This document shows, piece by piece, positions 41,727 through 50,244 of a stretch of DNA of 64,000 nucleotides. The position numbers and the translations under genes were made by a program. The notes beneath the pieces are model-generated. The model worked only from the letters and a program-made list of their open reading frames with translations. It was not told the DNA's origin and did not search any database. How positions within the stretch are numbered: position 1 is the stretch's first letter; every line of letters starts with the position of its first letter. The DNA is from Bifidobacteriaceae bacterium (GTDB lineage: Bacteria > Actinomycetota > Actinomycetes > Actinomycetales > WQXJ01), in contig JAISXH010000025.1 of assembly GCA_031270825.1 (NCBI GenBank), positions 1 through 64,000 on the forward strand, read 5' to 3'.

Positions 41727-42784
41727 CAGCGCCGTCGCCGGCTCCACTCACCGCTGTGGACTGGCCGATCGCAGGCGCCACGTTGCCGTTTCCGCCCAAG
41801 GCGCCTGATGGACTGGCCGCTCAGGACGCTACCCCTGAAACCTGGTTGGCGCCGTTGCGACAGATGGCTCGGTGCGGCTTCAGTTCCGCAGACCTAACTG
41901 ATTCTTGGCTCCGCCCCGCTGACATGAGTCCTGGCCGGCTCGTAGATCTGAAGGCTGCTTTCGCCGAGGCAGGCCTGCATCTCGCCTCTCTCACATCAAT
42001 CAGACGCTCAGTTATCGACGCCCGGCACGGCGAAGCGAATCTCGCGTACTCGCACCGGACCATAGACGCGGCCGCCACGCTTGACGTACCGGTGGTGTCC
42101 GTCGGACTACACCAGGAACTCACGCCGGAGCAGAAGAAGGAACTGTGGTTTTGGTCGGTACGGGGACACGTCGACCGTCCGTGTGCCGAGACCTGGGAGA
42201 AGGCGGTCAACCGCCTGAGAGAACTCGGTAGGCACGCTGACGAGGTCGGAATCGTTATGTCGCTTGAGATGTATGAGGACACCTATCTGGGAACCGCCGA
42301 ATCGGCCATTCGGCTGTTGGAGGCAGTCGGGCTCGACAACGTGGGCCTCAATCCCGATGTCGGAAACCTGGTGCGGTTGCCAAGGCCGGTGGAGGACTGG
42401 AGAGTTGTCCACCGATCCGTGCTGCCATACGCCAACTTCTGGCACGTCAAGAACTATCTGCGGTATGAGAACGTCGCGCGAGACCTCTACGTCGCGATTC
42501 CGACGTCTCTCGACCTAGGACTGATCGACTACCGGGAGGTCTTCGGCATGGCTATCGCCTCGGGTTTTCAGGGTGTGATCACCGCAGAAGCCTATGGAGG
42601 CGACGCCTTGGCCGTTGCGGCCCGCGCGGAGACCTACTTGCGTAAGCAAATTCTGCCAATGACGGCCGACTACGCATTGGGCCAAAGCCGCGTCAGGCAG
42701 CAAGTCCGGCGGCGTGAGGCACTGCCGACGCCTGGGTCGCCATCGCCCCGATCGGATCAAGACATATCAAGGAGCACCCGATGA
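41723..42784 (+). CDS. Sugar phosphate isomerase/epimerase, TIM-barrel (AP-endonuclease 2 superfamily)
   Basis: A 353-residue xylose-isomerase-like barrel. The four metal ligands can be placed: Glu in MSLEMYEDTYLG, Asp in NPDVGNLVRL, His in FWHVKNYLRY and Glu in ITAEAYGGDAL. This is the IolE/IolI/epimerase group, which shifts carbonyl or hydroxyl positions of free sugars, polyols or sugar acids. The substrate cannot be read off. The last 30 residues (RREALPTPGSPSPRSDQD) are disordered. Four-base overlaps with both neighbours place it firmly in the operon. Confidence 0.85.
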   Translation: MTAPSPAPLTAVDWPIAGATLPFPPKAPDGLAAQDATPETWLAPLRQMARCGFSSADLTDSWLRPADMSPGRLVDLKAAFAEAGLHLASLTSIRRSVIDARHGEANLAYSHRTIDAAATLDVPVVSVGLHQELTPEQKKELWFWSVRGHVDRPCAETWEKAVNRLRELGRHADEVGIVMSLEMYEDTYLGTAESAIRLLEAVGLDNVGLNPDVGNLVRLPRPVEDWRVVHRSVLPYANFWHVKNYLRYENVARDLYVAIPTSLDLGLIDYREVFGMAIASGFQGVITAEAYGGDALAVAARAETYLRKQILPMTADYALGQSRVRQQVRRREALPTPGSPSPRSDQDISRSTR

Positions 42785-43542
42785 ACAGTGAATTGGTACT
42801 CGAAGCCAAAGGACTCGCCAAGCGGTACGGGGCGGTGGTGGCCTTGGCGCACGGTGACTTCGGTCTGCGGGCGGCCGAGGTTCACGCCATGGTGGGTGAC
42901 AACGGCGCTGGCAAGTCGACTCTTCTGAAGTTGATGGCGGGCGCTGTCAGGCCGACCAGTGGCGAGTTACTGGTGGGCGGAGTCCCGGTCAGCTTCAGTT
43001 CGCCGAGGGATGCCCAAAGGCAGGGCATCGCCACGGTATTCCAAAACCTGGGCATGATCGACCATCTTGACGCAACGGCCAACTTGTTCCTCGGGCGGGA
43101 AGAGTACTTGCCCGTGCCGCTCAAGTGGCTGGGGATCCTGGACAAGCGAAAGATGCGGGCCCAGGCCGTGGAGGCGGTCGGACGCCTCAAGATCAATGTG
43201 AGATCCGTGGACGCGCTACTTGGGGGTATGTCCGGCGGTCAACGTCAAGCGGTTGCCGTAGCGCGCGCCGCCGCGTTTGGCAGCCGAGCTGTGATCATGG
43301 ACGAACCGACGGCAGCGCTTGGCGTGAGGGAGACAGCTGCCGTGTTGGACATGATCCGGCATGTCAAGGCGCAAGGGATTGCAGTCGTGCTGGTCTCGCA
43401 CCGCCTGGACGAGGTGTTCGCTGTGACGGACCGAATCACTGTGCTTCGCCGGGGTCGCACTGTTGCGACCAACAACACGGCTGACGTCAGCCGTGAGGAC
43501 GTTGTGGGGATGATGACCGGCGCATTCGTGCCGTCGATCTAA
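42781..43542 (+). CDS. Sugar ABC transporter ATP-binding protein (single domain)
   Basis: A 253-residue ATPase with Walker A GDNGAGKST, signature MSGGQRQAVAVARAAAF, Walker B AVIMDEPTAAL and switch His in VLVSHRLDEVF. It is of the carbohydrate CUT2 class but has only one ATPase domain, where ribose-type RbsA has two; it resembles the FrcA form and would act as a homodimer. It works with the RbsC-like permease and lipoprotein encoded next. It overlaps the isomerase gene by four bases, and 13 bp separate it from the permease gene. Confidence 0.95.
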   Translation: MNSELVLEAKGLAKRYGAVVALAHGDFGLRAAEVHAMVGDNGAGKSTLLKLMAGAVRPTSGELLVGGVPVSFSSPRDAQRQGIATVFQNLGMIDHLDATANLFLGREEYLPVPLKWLGILDKRKMRAQAVEAVGRLKINVRSVDALLGGMSGGQRQAVAVARAAAFGSRAVIMDEPTAALGVRETAAVLDMIRHVKAQGIAVVLVSHRLDEVFAVTDRITVLRRGRTVATNNTADVSREDVVGMMTGAFVPSI

Positions 43543-43555
43543 CGAAAGGTTGTCA

Positions 43556-44695
43556 ATGATGTCCGCGCGGGTGGCTCAAGGGTCTCAGGACCAACGCAAG
43601 CTTCAGGCCCTCAACATCGATGGGACGTCCAGCGGCCTGCCGCTGTCGGGGGCCAGGCTCCGCTGGACCTTATGGATTCATAACCGTGCTGTTGTGCGCC
43701 CGGCGATTAATCTGGCGGCAGCGGTGTTGGCTGGCATTCTGGTCCAAATCGCCACGGAGAGGTTCTTCTTGCCTAGGAACCTGCTCGGATTGTTCGTGCA
43801 GATGGCAGTGGTCGCCATCATCGCGTGTCCTATGGCCTTGGTGATGATCACTGCCTGCATCGACGTTTCCGTGGGCGGGGTGGTGGTGCTCTCCGGGGTG
43901 GTGGGCGGGCTGATATCCCAAGCCGGCGCCCCGCTGTGGCTAGCTTTCTCATTGGCCACATTGACAGGCCTGGCGGTGGGCTACATCAACTCGCTTCTCG
44001 TCATACGTCTTGAGATCACATCGATGATAGCCACCATCGGCACGATGTATGTCTGCCAGGGAATGGCCAACATCCTCACGAACGGATTGCCGGTGGCGGG
44101 CGTGGCCAAAGGCTACTCAAGTCTGGGGACGGGGCGATTCTGGGGCGTGCCGTACCAGGTGCCCATCACATTGGCGGCAGTGGTGGTATTCGTGCTCATC
44201 CAGCGCTACACGGTCCTGGGGCGACACGCCGTCGCCACTGGTTCCAACCTCGAAGGAGCGTTCCTCAACGGTGTCAACGTCAACAAGACTCTGACGCTTT
44301 GCTTCCTGCTGTCAGGACTCATGGCGGGCTTTGGAGGGGTGCTCTACTCATCGAGAATCGGCAATCCGACACCGGTGATGGATCAAGACTTGCTCTTCCA
44401 AGTGATCGTGTCATGTGTGGTCGGTGGGATAGCGCTGACCGGCGGCGAAGGGACCGTGTTCGGCGCGTTTACCGGCGCGGTTCTCATCGTCGTGCTGAAC
44501 AACTCATTGAATCTGCTCGGGGTGTCCACCTTCTGGCAGTACGTGTCGCTGGGTCTGTTGCTTGTCGTGGCCGTGGGGCTGGACAAGTTGCGACTCGGCG
44601 ACAGGTTCAAGCTTCGCTCCTCGGCCCTACGACTTCGGCCGGATGGCCAGTCTGGGAATGGGACCAGCGAAACTGTCATCGAATCCGAAAAATAG
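43556..44695 (+). CDS. Sugar ABC transporter permease (RbsC type)
   Basis: A 379-residue CUT2 permease with about eight to ten hydrophobic segments after a 50-residue cytosolic start. Family motifs are ITACIDVSVGGVVVLSGVVGG (RbsC has DLSVGS), ATIGTMYVCQGMANILTNG, LGRHAVATGSNLEGAFLNGVN and VVGGIALTGGEGTVFGAFTGA. ATG at 43556 with CGAAAGG upstream; a TTG two codons earlier is less likely. It has a charged C-terminal tail. It forms the membrane channel for the island's substrate. Confidence 0.95.
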   Translation: MMSARVAQGSQDQRKLQALNIDGTSSGLPLSGARLRWTLWIHNRAVVRPAINLAAAVLAGILVQIATERFFLPRNLLGLFVQMAVVAIIACPMALVMITACIDVSVGGVVVLSGVVGGLISQAGAPLWLAFSLATLTGLAVGYINSLLVIRLEITSMIATIGTMYVCQGMANILTNGLPVAGVAKGYSSLGTGRFWGVPYQVPITLAAVVVFVLIQRYTVLGRHAVATGSNLEGAFLNGVNVNKTLTLCFLLSGLMAGFGGVLYSSRIGNPTPVMDQDLLFQVIVSCVVGGIALTGGEGTVFGAFTGAVLIVVLNNSLNLLGVSTFWQYVSLGLLLVVAVGLDKLRLGDRFKLRSSALRLRPDGQSGNGTSETVIESEK

Positions 44696-44716
44696 AAAGC
44701 AGAAAGGTCAATCCAA

Positions 44717-45823
44717 ATGAAACAGCATCTTGCCAGGCGCAGCGTCATTGCGGCGCTCGGACTAAGCATGGTCTTCGTCGCGGGCGCGTGCGGGGAGCCG
44801 GATGAATCCGGCGGGTCCGGGAGCGCTTCCGGCGGCCAGAACGCCGGGTCACTGCAGGGGAAGAAGCTCCTGATGGTGCCGTACTGGCTCGACAATTTCG
44901 ACACCGCCTGGGCGAATTGGGTCACAAGGTTCTTCGACGAGGAGGGAGTGGAGGTCACCGTGATCAATGCGAACGCCAACGCTTCGCGCCAACTCGACGC
45001 GATCGACACCGCGATTAACGGGGGCCAGTACGACGGGATCATCTGGGGACCGATCGATATGGAATCTGCGGCGACGACAGTCGAGAGGATCCAGGGAGCG
45101 GGTATTCCTCAGCTAGTGTTCGGGGCCTCTCTCGACGGTGTGAGCGTTCCCCAACTGAATCTCGATGTCGACAACGCGTTGACGCCGGACGGCGGGATCG
45201 CGGCCGAGTATGTGCTCAGCCATCCAGATCTTGGCGACCATACGCGGGCTGTGTTCTTGGGACAATACCCGCAGACCACAGACTGCACACGTCGATACGA
45301 GAGCTTCGTCAAGGGTCTGGAGCAGGCCGATCCTGATGCCGAAATCGTGTTCAACGGACTAGCCTCGAATAGCGCCGATGCGGCTGACAAGATGACCGAC
45401 TTCATCACGCAAGGCAAGGACTTCAACGTGTATGGGGCGTGTGGCGCCGAGCTTGGCTTAGGCGGCCTGTCGGCCATGAAGTCGGCTGGCCTGGCCAGCG
45501 CCGTGGACAAGGCCCCGAACGATGTGTTCATAATGACGCAGGACGCGACGCCACCGGAGCTGCAGGAGCTGTGGGACAAGGACTCGGCCTTGCGGATATC
45601 GTCCTTGCTTCCGCCGAAGGACGGGGCCGAGATGACGCTCGACATCATGAGCCGTCTTCTGAAGGGAGAGCTACCCATCGATTCGGAGGAATCTGCCCTC
45701 CTCGGCTGGATGCCCATCACGCCTGACTGTGCCAAGTACCGGGACGTCATCCTGGACCAGTTCGAGGGCGTCGAGGGATTCAACGTTCCTGAGTGCTCGT
45801 TCGAGTGGACGGGAGACGAGTGA
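44717..45823 (+). CDS. Sugar ABC transporter substrate-binding lipoprotein
   Basis: A 368-residue lipoprotein. The lipobox AGAC (Cys25) follows a hydrophobic leader, then a Gly/Ser spacer. The mature part is a periplasmic-binding-protein type 1 fold of the ribose/LacI kind: LLMVPYWLDNFDTAWANWV, VINANANASRQLDAIDTAI, YDGIIWGPIDMES and GIPQLVFGASLDG. Internal cysteines (about 195, 235, 350, 361) may form disulfides outside the cell. AGAAAGG lies upstream of the ATG. It determines what the operon imports; no ligand could be inferred from the binding residues. Confidence 0.93.
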   Translation: MKQHLARRSVIAALGLSMVFVAGACGEPDESGGSGSASGGQNAGSLQGKKLLMVPYWLDNFDTAWANWVTRFFDEEGVEVTVINANANASRQLDAIDTAINGGQYDGIIWGPIDMESAATTVERIQGAGIPQLVFGASLDGVSVPQLNLDVDNALTPDGGIAAEYVLSHPDLGDHTRAVFLGQYPQTTDCTRRYESFVKGLEQADPDAEIVFNGLASNSADAADKMTDFITQGKDFNVYGACGAELGLGGLSAMKSAGLASAVDKAPNDVFIMTQDATPPELQELWDKDSALRISSLLPPKDGAEMTLDIMSRLLKGELPIDSEESALLGWMPITPDCAKYRDVILDQFEGVEGFNVPECSFEWTGDE

Positions 45824-45826
45824 GCT

Positions 45827-46798
45827 ATGAAACCAGAACGTGCGGCCCGAATGATCTCGGGGCTGGCCCTGCCAGCGGACGTGAAATCGAAGATAGCCGA
45901 ACTCGGCGCAGCCCTGATACTGGATGGCGCGGCCAATAATGAAGCGGCCGCCATGGCCGCGGTGGCGGACGTCGACGTTTGGTTTGGACCCGGGCTCACG
46001 CCAGCGGTATTCGCTAATGCGAAGGCTCTGCGGTGGTTCCAAACAGCCTCTGTGGGCATTGAGTACTTCATGTTCCCGGAGCTGCGTGACTCTGATGTGG
46101 TGGTCACCAACATGCGCGGCCGACACACCGCCGTGTCCGAGCACGCGTTCGCGCTGATCCTCGCGCTCGCTCGGGTGTTACCAAAACAGTGGCTCCAGCA
46201 GCAGACGAAGACTTGGCTCATACCCGAGCCTGACGAGATGTCAGCGCTAAACGGCTCCCGGGTGACTGTCCTGGGAACCGGGCAAATCGGGAGTCAGATC
46301 GCAGCTAGGGCGCGCGCCTTTGAGATGCGCGTAACCGGTGTGAATCAGTTCGGCACGCCGACGGAAGGCTTCGAGCGCATTTATCCGGCGGAGGAGTTGG
46401 CCCTGTCCGTGGCTCAAGCGGACTGGGTGGTGAATGCCATGCCGCTGACTGACCAAACCCGCGGAGCAGTGAGCGCGGCCGTGTTTGACGCCATGAAGGC
46501 CGGAGCGCGCTTCGTCAACATCGGTCGAGGCAAGACTGTGGATCAGGGCGCTCTGCTCGCGGCTCTCAGATCGGGCCATCTGGGGGCTGCGGCGCTAGAC
46601 GTGTTCGAGTCGGAGCCACTGGATCGGGAACACCCGTTCTGGGACATGAGCAATGTGATAATCACCCCCCATTCGGCCGGCGTGATCCCAGGGTTCACGG
46701 TTCTGGAGCTCGGAGTGGGTTGCCTATTCAGGAACCTGGCGCTGTATCAGGCTGGCCAACCGCTGTTCGAGCCCGTCGACAAGAAGCGAGGGTACTAG
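45827..46798 (+). CDS. D-2-hydroxyacid dehydrogenase, NAD(P)-dependent
   Basis: A 323-residue enzyme of the D-isomer 2-hydroxyacid dehydrogenase family. The Rossmann motif VLGTGQIGSQIAARARAF (about 147-164) and the catalytic set are visible: Arg in NIGRGKTVDQGALLAAL, Glu in VFESEPLDREHPFWDM and His in IITPHSAGVIPG. It interconverts a 2-hydroxy acid and a 2-keto acid, or reduces glyoxylate or hydroxypyruvate-like compounds. It starts 3 bp after the binding-protein stop. It suggests that the pathway includes a sugar acid, not just a neutral sugar. Confidence 0.92.
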   Translation: MKPERAARMISGLALPADVKSKIAELGAALILDGAANNEAAAMAAVADVDVWFGPGLTPAVFANAKALRWFQTASVGIEYFMFPELRDSDVVVTNMRGRHTAVSEHAFALILALARVLPKQWLQQQTKTWLIPEPDEMSALNGSRVTVLGTGQIGSQIAARARAFEMRVTGVNQFGTPTEGFERIYPAEELALSVAQADWVVNAMPLTDQTRGAVSAAVFDAMKAGARFVNIGRGKTVDQGALLAALRSGHLGAAALDVFESEPLDREHPFWDMSNVIITPHSAGVIPGFTVLELGVGCLFRNLALYQAGQPLFEPVDKKRGY

Positions 46799-46801
46799 CC
46801 G

Positions 46802-47704
46802 ATGGGCGCCGCCGAACTGGAACCCTTCGTCGACAGCCATGTGCATTTCTGGCGCTTGGACAGCGAGACGTTGGACTATGACATCTTGACGCGCCCCGAG
46901 GCTCATCCGATTATGGGCGACATCGATGGCGTACGGGTTGTCCGGTTCGGACCCAAGGAGTTGGAGGCATGCTCCCGGTTCCAAAACGTGACCAAGGTGG
47001 TACACGTGCAGGTTGCCTTCGGCGCCACCGATCCCGTTGCGGAGACTGTGTGGCTGGAGGAGTTGGCTCGCGATACGGGCGTGCCGCACGGGATAGTCGG
47101 CACCGAAGATCTAGGCGCTCCCGATGTGGCGGCCCGCCTCGAGGCCCACGCCGCTCATCCGCTGCTGCGAGGTCTGCGTGCCTTCGGTGACGCCGCCGAG
47201 CTGGAATCGGCGGCGTGGCGGCGTGGGTACGCTCTCTTGGCCCAGCACCGACTGGTGTTTCACCACGTCTTTGGCGTTGGCCTGTTCGGAGTCGCGCGTT
47301 CGTTGGCCGAGGAATTCCCGGAGGTCTCCTTGTGCGTCGACCAGACGGGCTTGCCCCTGCGCAGGGACGATGAGTATTTTGCGCAGTGGCGCCGGGGATT
47401 GGCCCTGGTATCCGCGGCGCCGAACACGGTGTGCAAGATCTCGTCGCTCGGGATGGTGGACCAGCGTTGGACGGTGGAGACGCTGCGGCCATGGGTGCTG
47501 GCGGCGATCGACTGTTTCGGGCCGAAGCGTGTGTTCTTCGGATCGAATTTCCCTATGGATTCGGTTGCTTCGTCTTATCCAGACTTGGTCAACGCGTTCC
47601 GAACAATCATTTCCGGCTTCAGTCCGGATGATCGGTGTGCCATGTTGGCCGACAACGCGACGCGCGTTTACCGCCTCGGCCCGAGACGAGACCAGGATGG
47701 CTGA
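46802..47704 (+). CDS. Amidohydrolase 2 family (lactonase-like, COG3618 type)
   Basis: A 300-residue metal-dependent hydrolase. DSHVHFWRL near residue 10 is the HxH metal motif; HHVFGVG and VDQTGLPLR (where many relatives have DHxG) and GSNFPMDSVASSYP carry later ligands. COG3618 members often open sugar lactones such as fuconolactone or 2-pyrone-4,6-dicarboxylate. With the reductases nearby this fits oxidation of a sugar to a lactone and then an acid. It starts 3 bp after the dehydrogenase gene and overlaps the next gene by 8 bp. Confidence 0.85.
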   Translation: MGAAELEPFVDSHVHFWRLDSETLDYDILTRPEAHPIMGDIDGVRVVRFGPKELEACSRFQNVTKVVHVQVAFGATDPVAETVWLEELARDTGVPHGIVGTEDLGAPDVAARLEAHAAHPLLRGLRAFGDAAELESAAWRRGYALLAQHRLVFHHVFGVGLFGVARSLAEEFPEVSLCVDQTGLPLRRDDEYFAQWRRGLALVSAAPNTVCKISSLGMVDQRWTVETLRPWVLAAIDCFGPKRVFFGSNFPMDSVASSYPDLVNAFRTIISGFSPDDRCAMLADNATRVYRLGPRRDQDG

Positions 47705-48335
47705 ACTGCTCGGGCCATATGACCCGGTCCTCTACCGGAACCGGGAACTCGTGTCGACCCCCACCTCGATTCCAGGCCTCGTCGTAGTCGACTTGGTAGT
47801 CCATCAGGACGGCCGAGGATGGTGGAAAGAGACCTTCGATGCCGCCCATTTGGAGGACATCGGCTTGCCTGCGGGATTTGTCCCTCACCGGTGGTGTTCT
47901 AACGCATCGAAGAAGGCCGGGGTCACGCGGGGCATCCACGCCGAACTGGCCAATAAGTACGTAACGCTGGAAAGGGGAGAGATCCTGGCTGTGATAGTCG
48001 ACCTGCGACGGGGAGAGGGCTTCGGCGGTTACGAGCGGATCCACTTGACCGTCGGGCGAGGGTTGTTGATCCCGGTCGGCTGTGGCAACTCGTATCAGAC
48101 GCTGACTGACGACGTTCACTACGCATACTTGACCGACCAGAACATCGCGCCAACTCGTCCTGTTACCCGCGTGTCGCTGGCCGACCCGGCGCTCGCGATC
48201 GCTTGGCCGATCCCTTTGGAGGAGGCGACGGTACTAGATGAGGATCGATGGAATCCAACCCTCTCCCAGGTTGAGCCGCTGGACCTCGCTGCTCTGGCCA
48301 ACCAGGCTAATGACCACACCTACGACAGGAGTTGA
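47697..48335 (+). CDS. RmlC-like cupin (dTDP-4-dehydrorhamnose 3,5-epimerase family)
   Basis: A 212-residue cupin. WWKETFDAAHLEDIGLP, NASKKAGVTRGIHAELANKY (the His is the family's catalytic base) and ILAVIVDLRRG ... LLIPVGCGNSYQTL match RmlC-family epimerases. Those normally act on dTDP-sugars in cell-wall synthesis, so this member in a catabolic operon is unusual; it may epimerise a free keto-sugar or a lactone. No other dTDP-sugar gene (rmlA, rmlB, rmlD) is near. The ATG overlaps the amidohydrolase gene. Confidence 0.85.
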   Translation: MAELLGPYDPVLYRNRELVSTPTSIPGLVVVDLVVHQDGRGWWKETFDAAHLEDIGLPAGFVPHRWCSNASKKAGVTRGIHAELANKYVTLERGEILAVIVDLRRGEGFGGYERIHLTVGRGLLIPVGCGNSYQTLTDDVHYAYLTDQNIAPTRPVTRVSLADPALAIAWPIPLEEATVLDEDRWNPTLSQVEPLDLAALANQANDHTYDRS

Positions 48336-48337
48336 AG

Positions 48338-49390
48338 ATGGAGTACCGCACAGTTGGGCGCAGCGGCATGAGAGTGTCTTGCATCGGGCTGGGCACAATG
48401 ACCTTCGGTGGCGACCCTGATGTGCGCGGAGTCGGCCTGGCCGACGCCCGCGAGATTCTGGACGCCGCGCTGGAGGCCGGCGTGAACTTCGTCGATACCG
48501 CCGACGTGTATTCGGGCGGCGAATCCGAAGCCATTCTGGGCCAAGCCATGGCTGGGCGGCGAGAGCGGCTCGTGGTCGCCACCAAGGTCCGTTTCGCGAC
48601 TGGGCCTGGCCCGAATGACGCGGGCTTGTCGGCCGCCCACCTGGTCAAGTCATGTGAAGACAGCTTGAAACGTCTGCGAACCGACAGGATCGATCTGTAC
48701 CAGGTGCACGCCTGGGACGGCCTGACAGCGTTGGAAGAGACCTTCGCCGCCCTCGAACGGCTGACCGCGCAGGGCAAAATCTTATTTTCGGGTTGCTCTA
48801 ACTTCTCGGCTTGGCACATCTATAAGGCGAACTGCGCGGCCAGGGTCGTTGGCGCCAGAGGTTTTGTGTCCCACCAGATTTACTATTCGCCTATCGGGCG
48901 GGAGGCGGAGCGCGAGTTGATCCCGGCATCGATGGACCTAGGAATGGGAAACCTCGTGTGGTCACCTTTGGCCGGTGGCTTGATGACTGGGAAGTACCGA
49001 CGGGACCGAGACTGGCCCAAGGAAGGCCGTCATTCGAAGGTGTGGGATGAGCCCCCAGTCAATGACTGGAACCACACCTACGGCGTGGTCGAAGCCATCG
49101 TTGAGGTCGCCGAGGCGCTAGAAGTGACTCCGGCCCAGGTCTCGCTGTCGTATCTGTTGTCCAAGCCGGGAGTGACCTCTTTGATCGTCGGCGCACGCAA
49201 CCGCCGCCAGATCGATGAAACACTCAAGGCTGGGGACCTGGTGCTGCCGGACACAGCTGTGACCGCGATCGACGCCGCCAGCATGCTCCCCCTGCCCTAT
49301 CCGCAGTGGCATCAAGCGAGGACCATAACCGACCGGCTGAGCCCGTTCGACCTAATCGCGTTAGGCAAAGAGAAAGGAAGCAGTGAATGA
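48338..49390 (+). CDS. Aldo/keto reductase
   Basis: A 350-residue NADP-linked barrel oxidoreductase. The catalytic tetrad is complete: Asp and Tyr in FVDTADVYSGGESE, Lys in VVATKVRFA and His in LYQVHAWDG. Cofactor-site features LVWSPLAGGLMTGKY and SLIVGARNRRQIDETL are those of the YajO/Tas-like AKR group. It would oxidise or reduce the sugar at C1 or another carbonyl. ATG with CAGGAGTTGAAG directly upstream; a TTG two codons earlier is less likely. It overlaps the SDR gene by four bases. Confidence 0.93.
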   Translation: MEYRTVGRSGMRVSCIGLGTMTFGGDPDVRGVGLADAREILDAALEAGVNFVDTADVYSGGESEAILGQAMAGRRERLVVATKVRFATGPGPNDAGLSAAHLVKSCEDSLKRLRTDRIDLYQVHAWDGLTALEETFAALERLTAQGKILFSGCSNFSAWHIYKANCAARVVGARGFVSHQIYYSPIGREAERELIPASMDLGMGNLVWSPLAGGLMTGKYRRDRDWPKEGRHSKVWDEPPVNDWNHTYGVVEAIVEVAEALEVTPAQVSLSYLLSKPGVTSLIVGARNRRQIDETLKAGDLVLPDTAVTAIDAASMLPLPYPQWHQARTITDRLSPFDLIALGKEKGSSE

Positions 49391-50154
49391 ACACCTCGAA
49401 CGCCGTTGTTGTGACCGGGGCCAGCTCGGGGATCGGTTTAGCCATAGCGCGGCGACAATTGGAGTCCGGCCGCCAGGTAGTTGGCCTGTCGAGGCACATG
49501 CAGCGAGTCGCCGGCGATCTATGCGATCTGGCGGAGAAGTGCGGCGCGCCGCCGCCGCTCTGCCTGGACGCGGACGTGGCCGACGCGGCGCAACTCGGAA
49601 GGGCGGCGCTAATGACCAAGGACGCGGGTATAGGAGTGCGCAGCGTCCTAGCCGCAGCCGGGGTCAATTTCCGTGAGCCGGCATTGGAACTCGCGCCGGA
49701 CCGAATCGCTCGGATGCTCGATGTGAACGTCACGGGAGTACTGGCGACTTTCCGCGCCTTCGCTGAGCAGGCCTTCGCCTCGGACGCCCCACGCTTCATA
49801 GCGATCGGATCAGTCGCCGGAAGCTTCGGCATGCAGTTACGTGTCATGTATTCGGCGACGAAGGCCGCTCTTGAGGCCATGGCGCGGGGGTTAGCCATCG
49901 AATGGGCCCGTTTCGGCGCCACCGTCAACGTCGTCGCACCTGGGATAGTTGACACGCCCTTGACGCGCGGTTATCTGGACAAGAACCCTGGGCTGGAGGA
50001 TCGGGTGAAAGCAGCGACCTTGGCTGGCCGGCTCGGCCTGCCGGAGGATGTGTCTGCCGCCGTTGAGTACTTCGATTCCCGATCAGCCGCGTTCACGACC
50101 GGCCAGACCCTTGTGGTCGACGGCGGATTCTCCGTCGGCAACACCTGGTGGTAG
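49387..50154 (+). CDS. Short-chain dehydrogenase/reductase
   Basis: A 255-residue classical SDR. TGASSGIG near residue 11 (cofactor loop), the catalytic Ser in IGSVAGSFG and Tyr/Lys in YSATKAALEAMARG, and the closing TGQTLVVDGGFSVGN are all present. The expected NNAG motif reads LAAAGVNF, a divergence seen in some sugar or polyol dehydrogenases. With the AKR it provides two separate redox steps in the pathway. It is the last catabolic gene before the regulator. Confidence 0.93.
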   Translation: MNTSNAVVVTGASSGIGLAIARRQLESGRQVVGLSRHMQRVAGDLCDLAEKCGAPPPLCLDADVADAAQLGRAALMTKDAGIGVRSVLAAAGVNFREPALELAPDRIARMLDVNVTGVLATFRAFAEQAFASDAPRFIAIGSVAGSFGMQLRVMYSATKAALEAMARGLAIEWARFGATVNVVAPGIVDTPLTRGYLDKNPGLEDRVKAATLAGRLGLPEDVSAAVEYFDSRSAAFTTGQTLVVDGGFSVGNTWW

Positions 50155-50165
50155 GGTCTGGTCGT

Positions 50166-50217
50166 GTCCGAGGCCAGGGTGACCGGCGGTGATGCTGGCG
50201 CAACGCCCGCCTCGGAC
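50166..50217. promoter_or_regulatory. Inverted repeat and possible mini-ORF ahead of the GntR gene
   Basis: GTCCGAGGC (50166-50174) and GCCTCGGAC (50209-50217) are 9-bp perfect arms 34 bp apart, in the gap between the SDR and GntR genes. A 19-codon frame from GTG 50164 to TGA 50223 spans it. It could be an operator pair, an RNA stem, or an upstream leader ORF. Confidence 0.3.
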
Positions 50218-50244
50218 GATTGAACTACTGAGATTGGACCGTTG

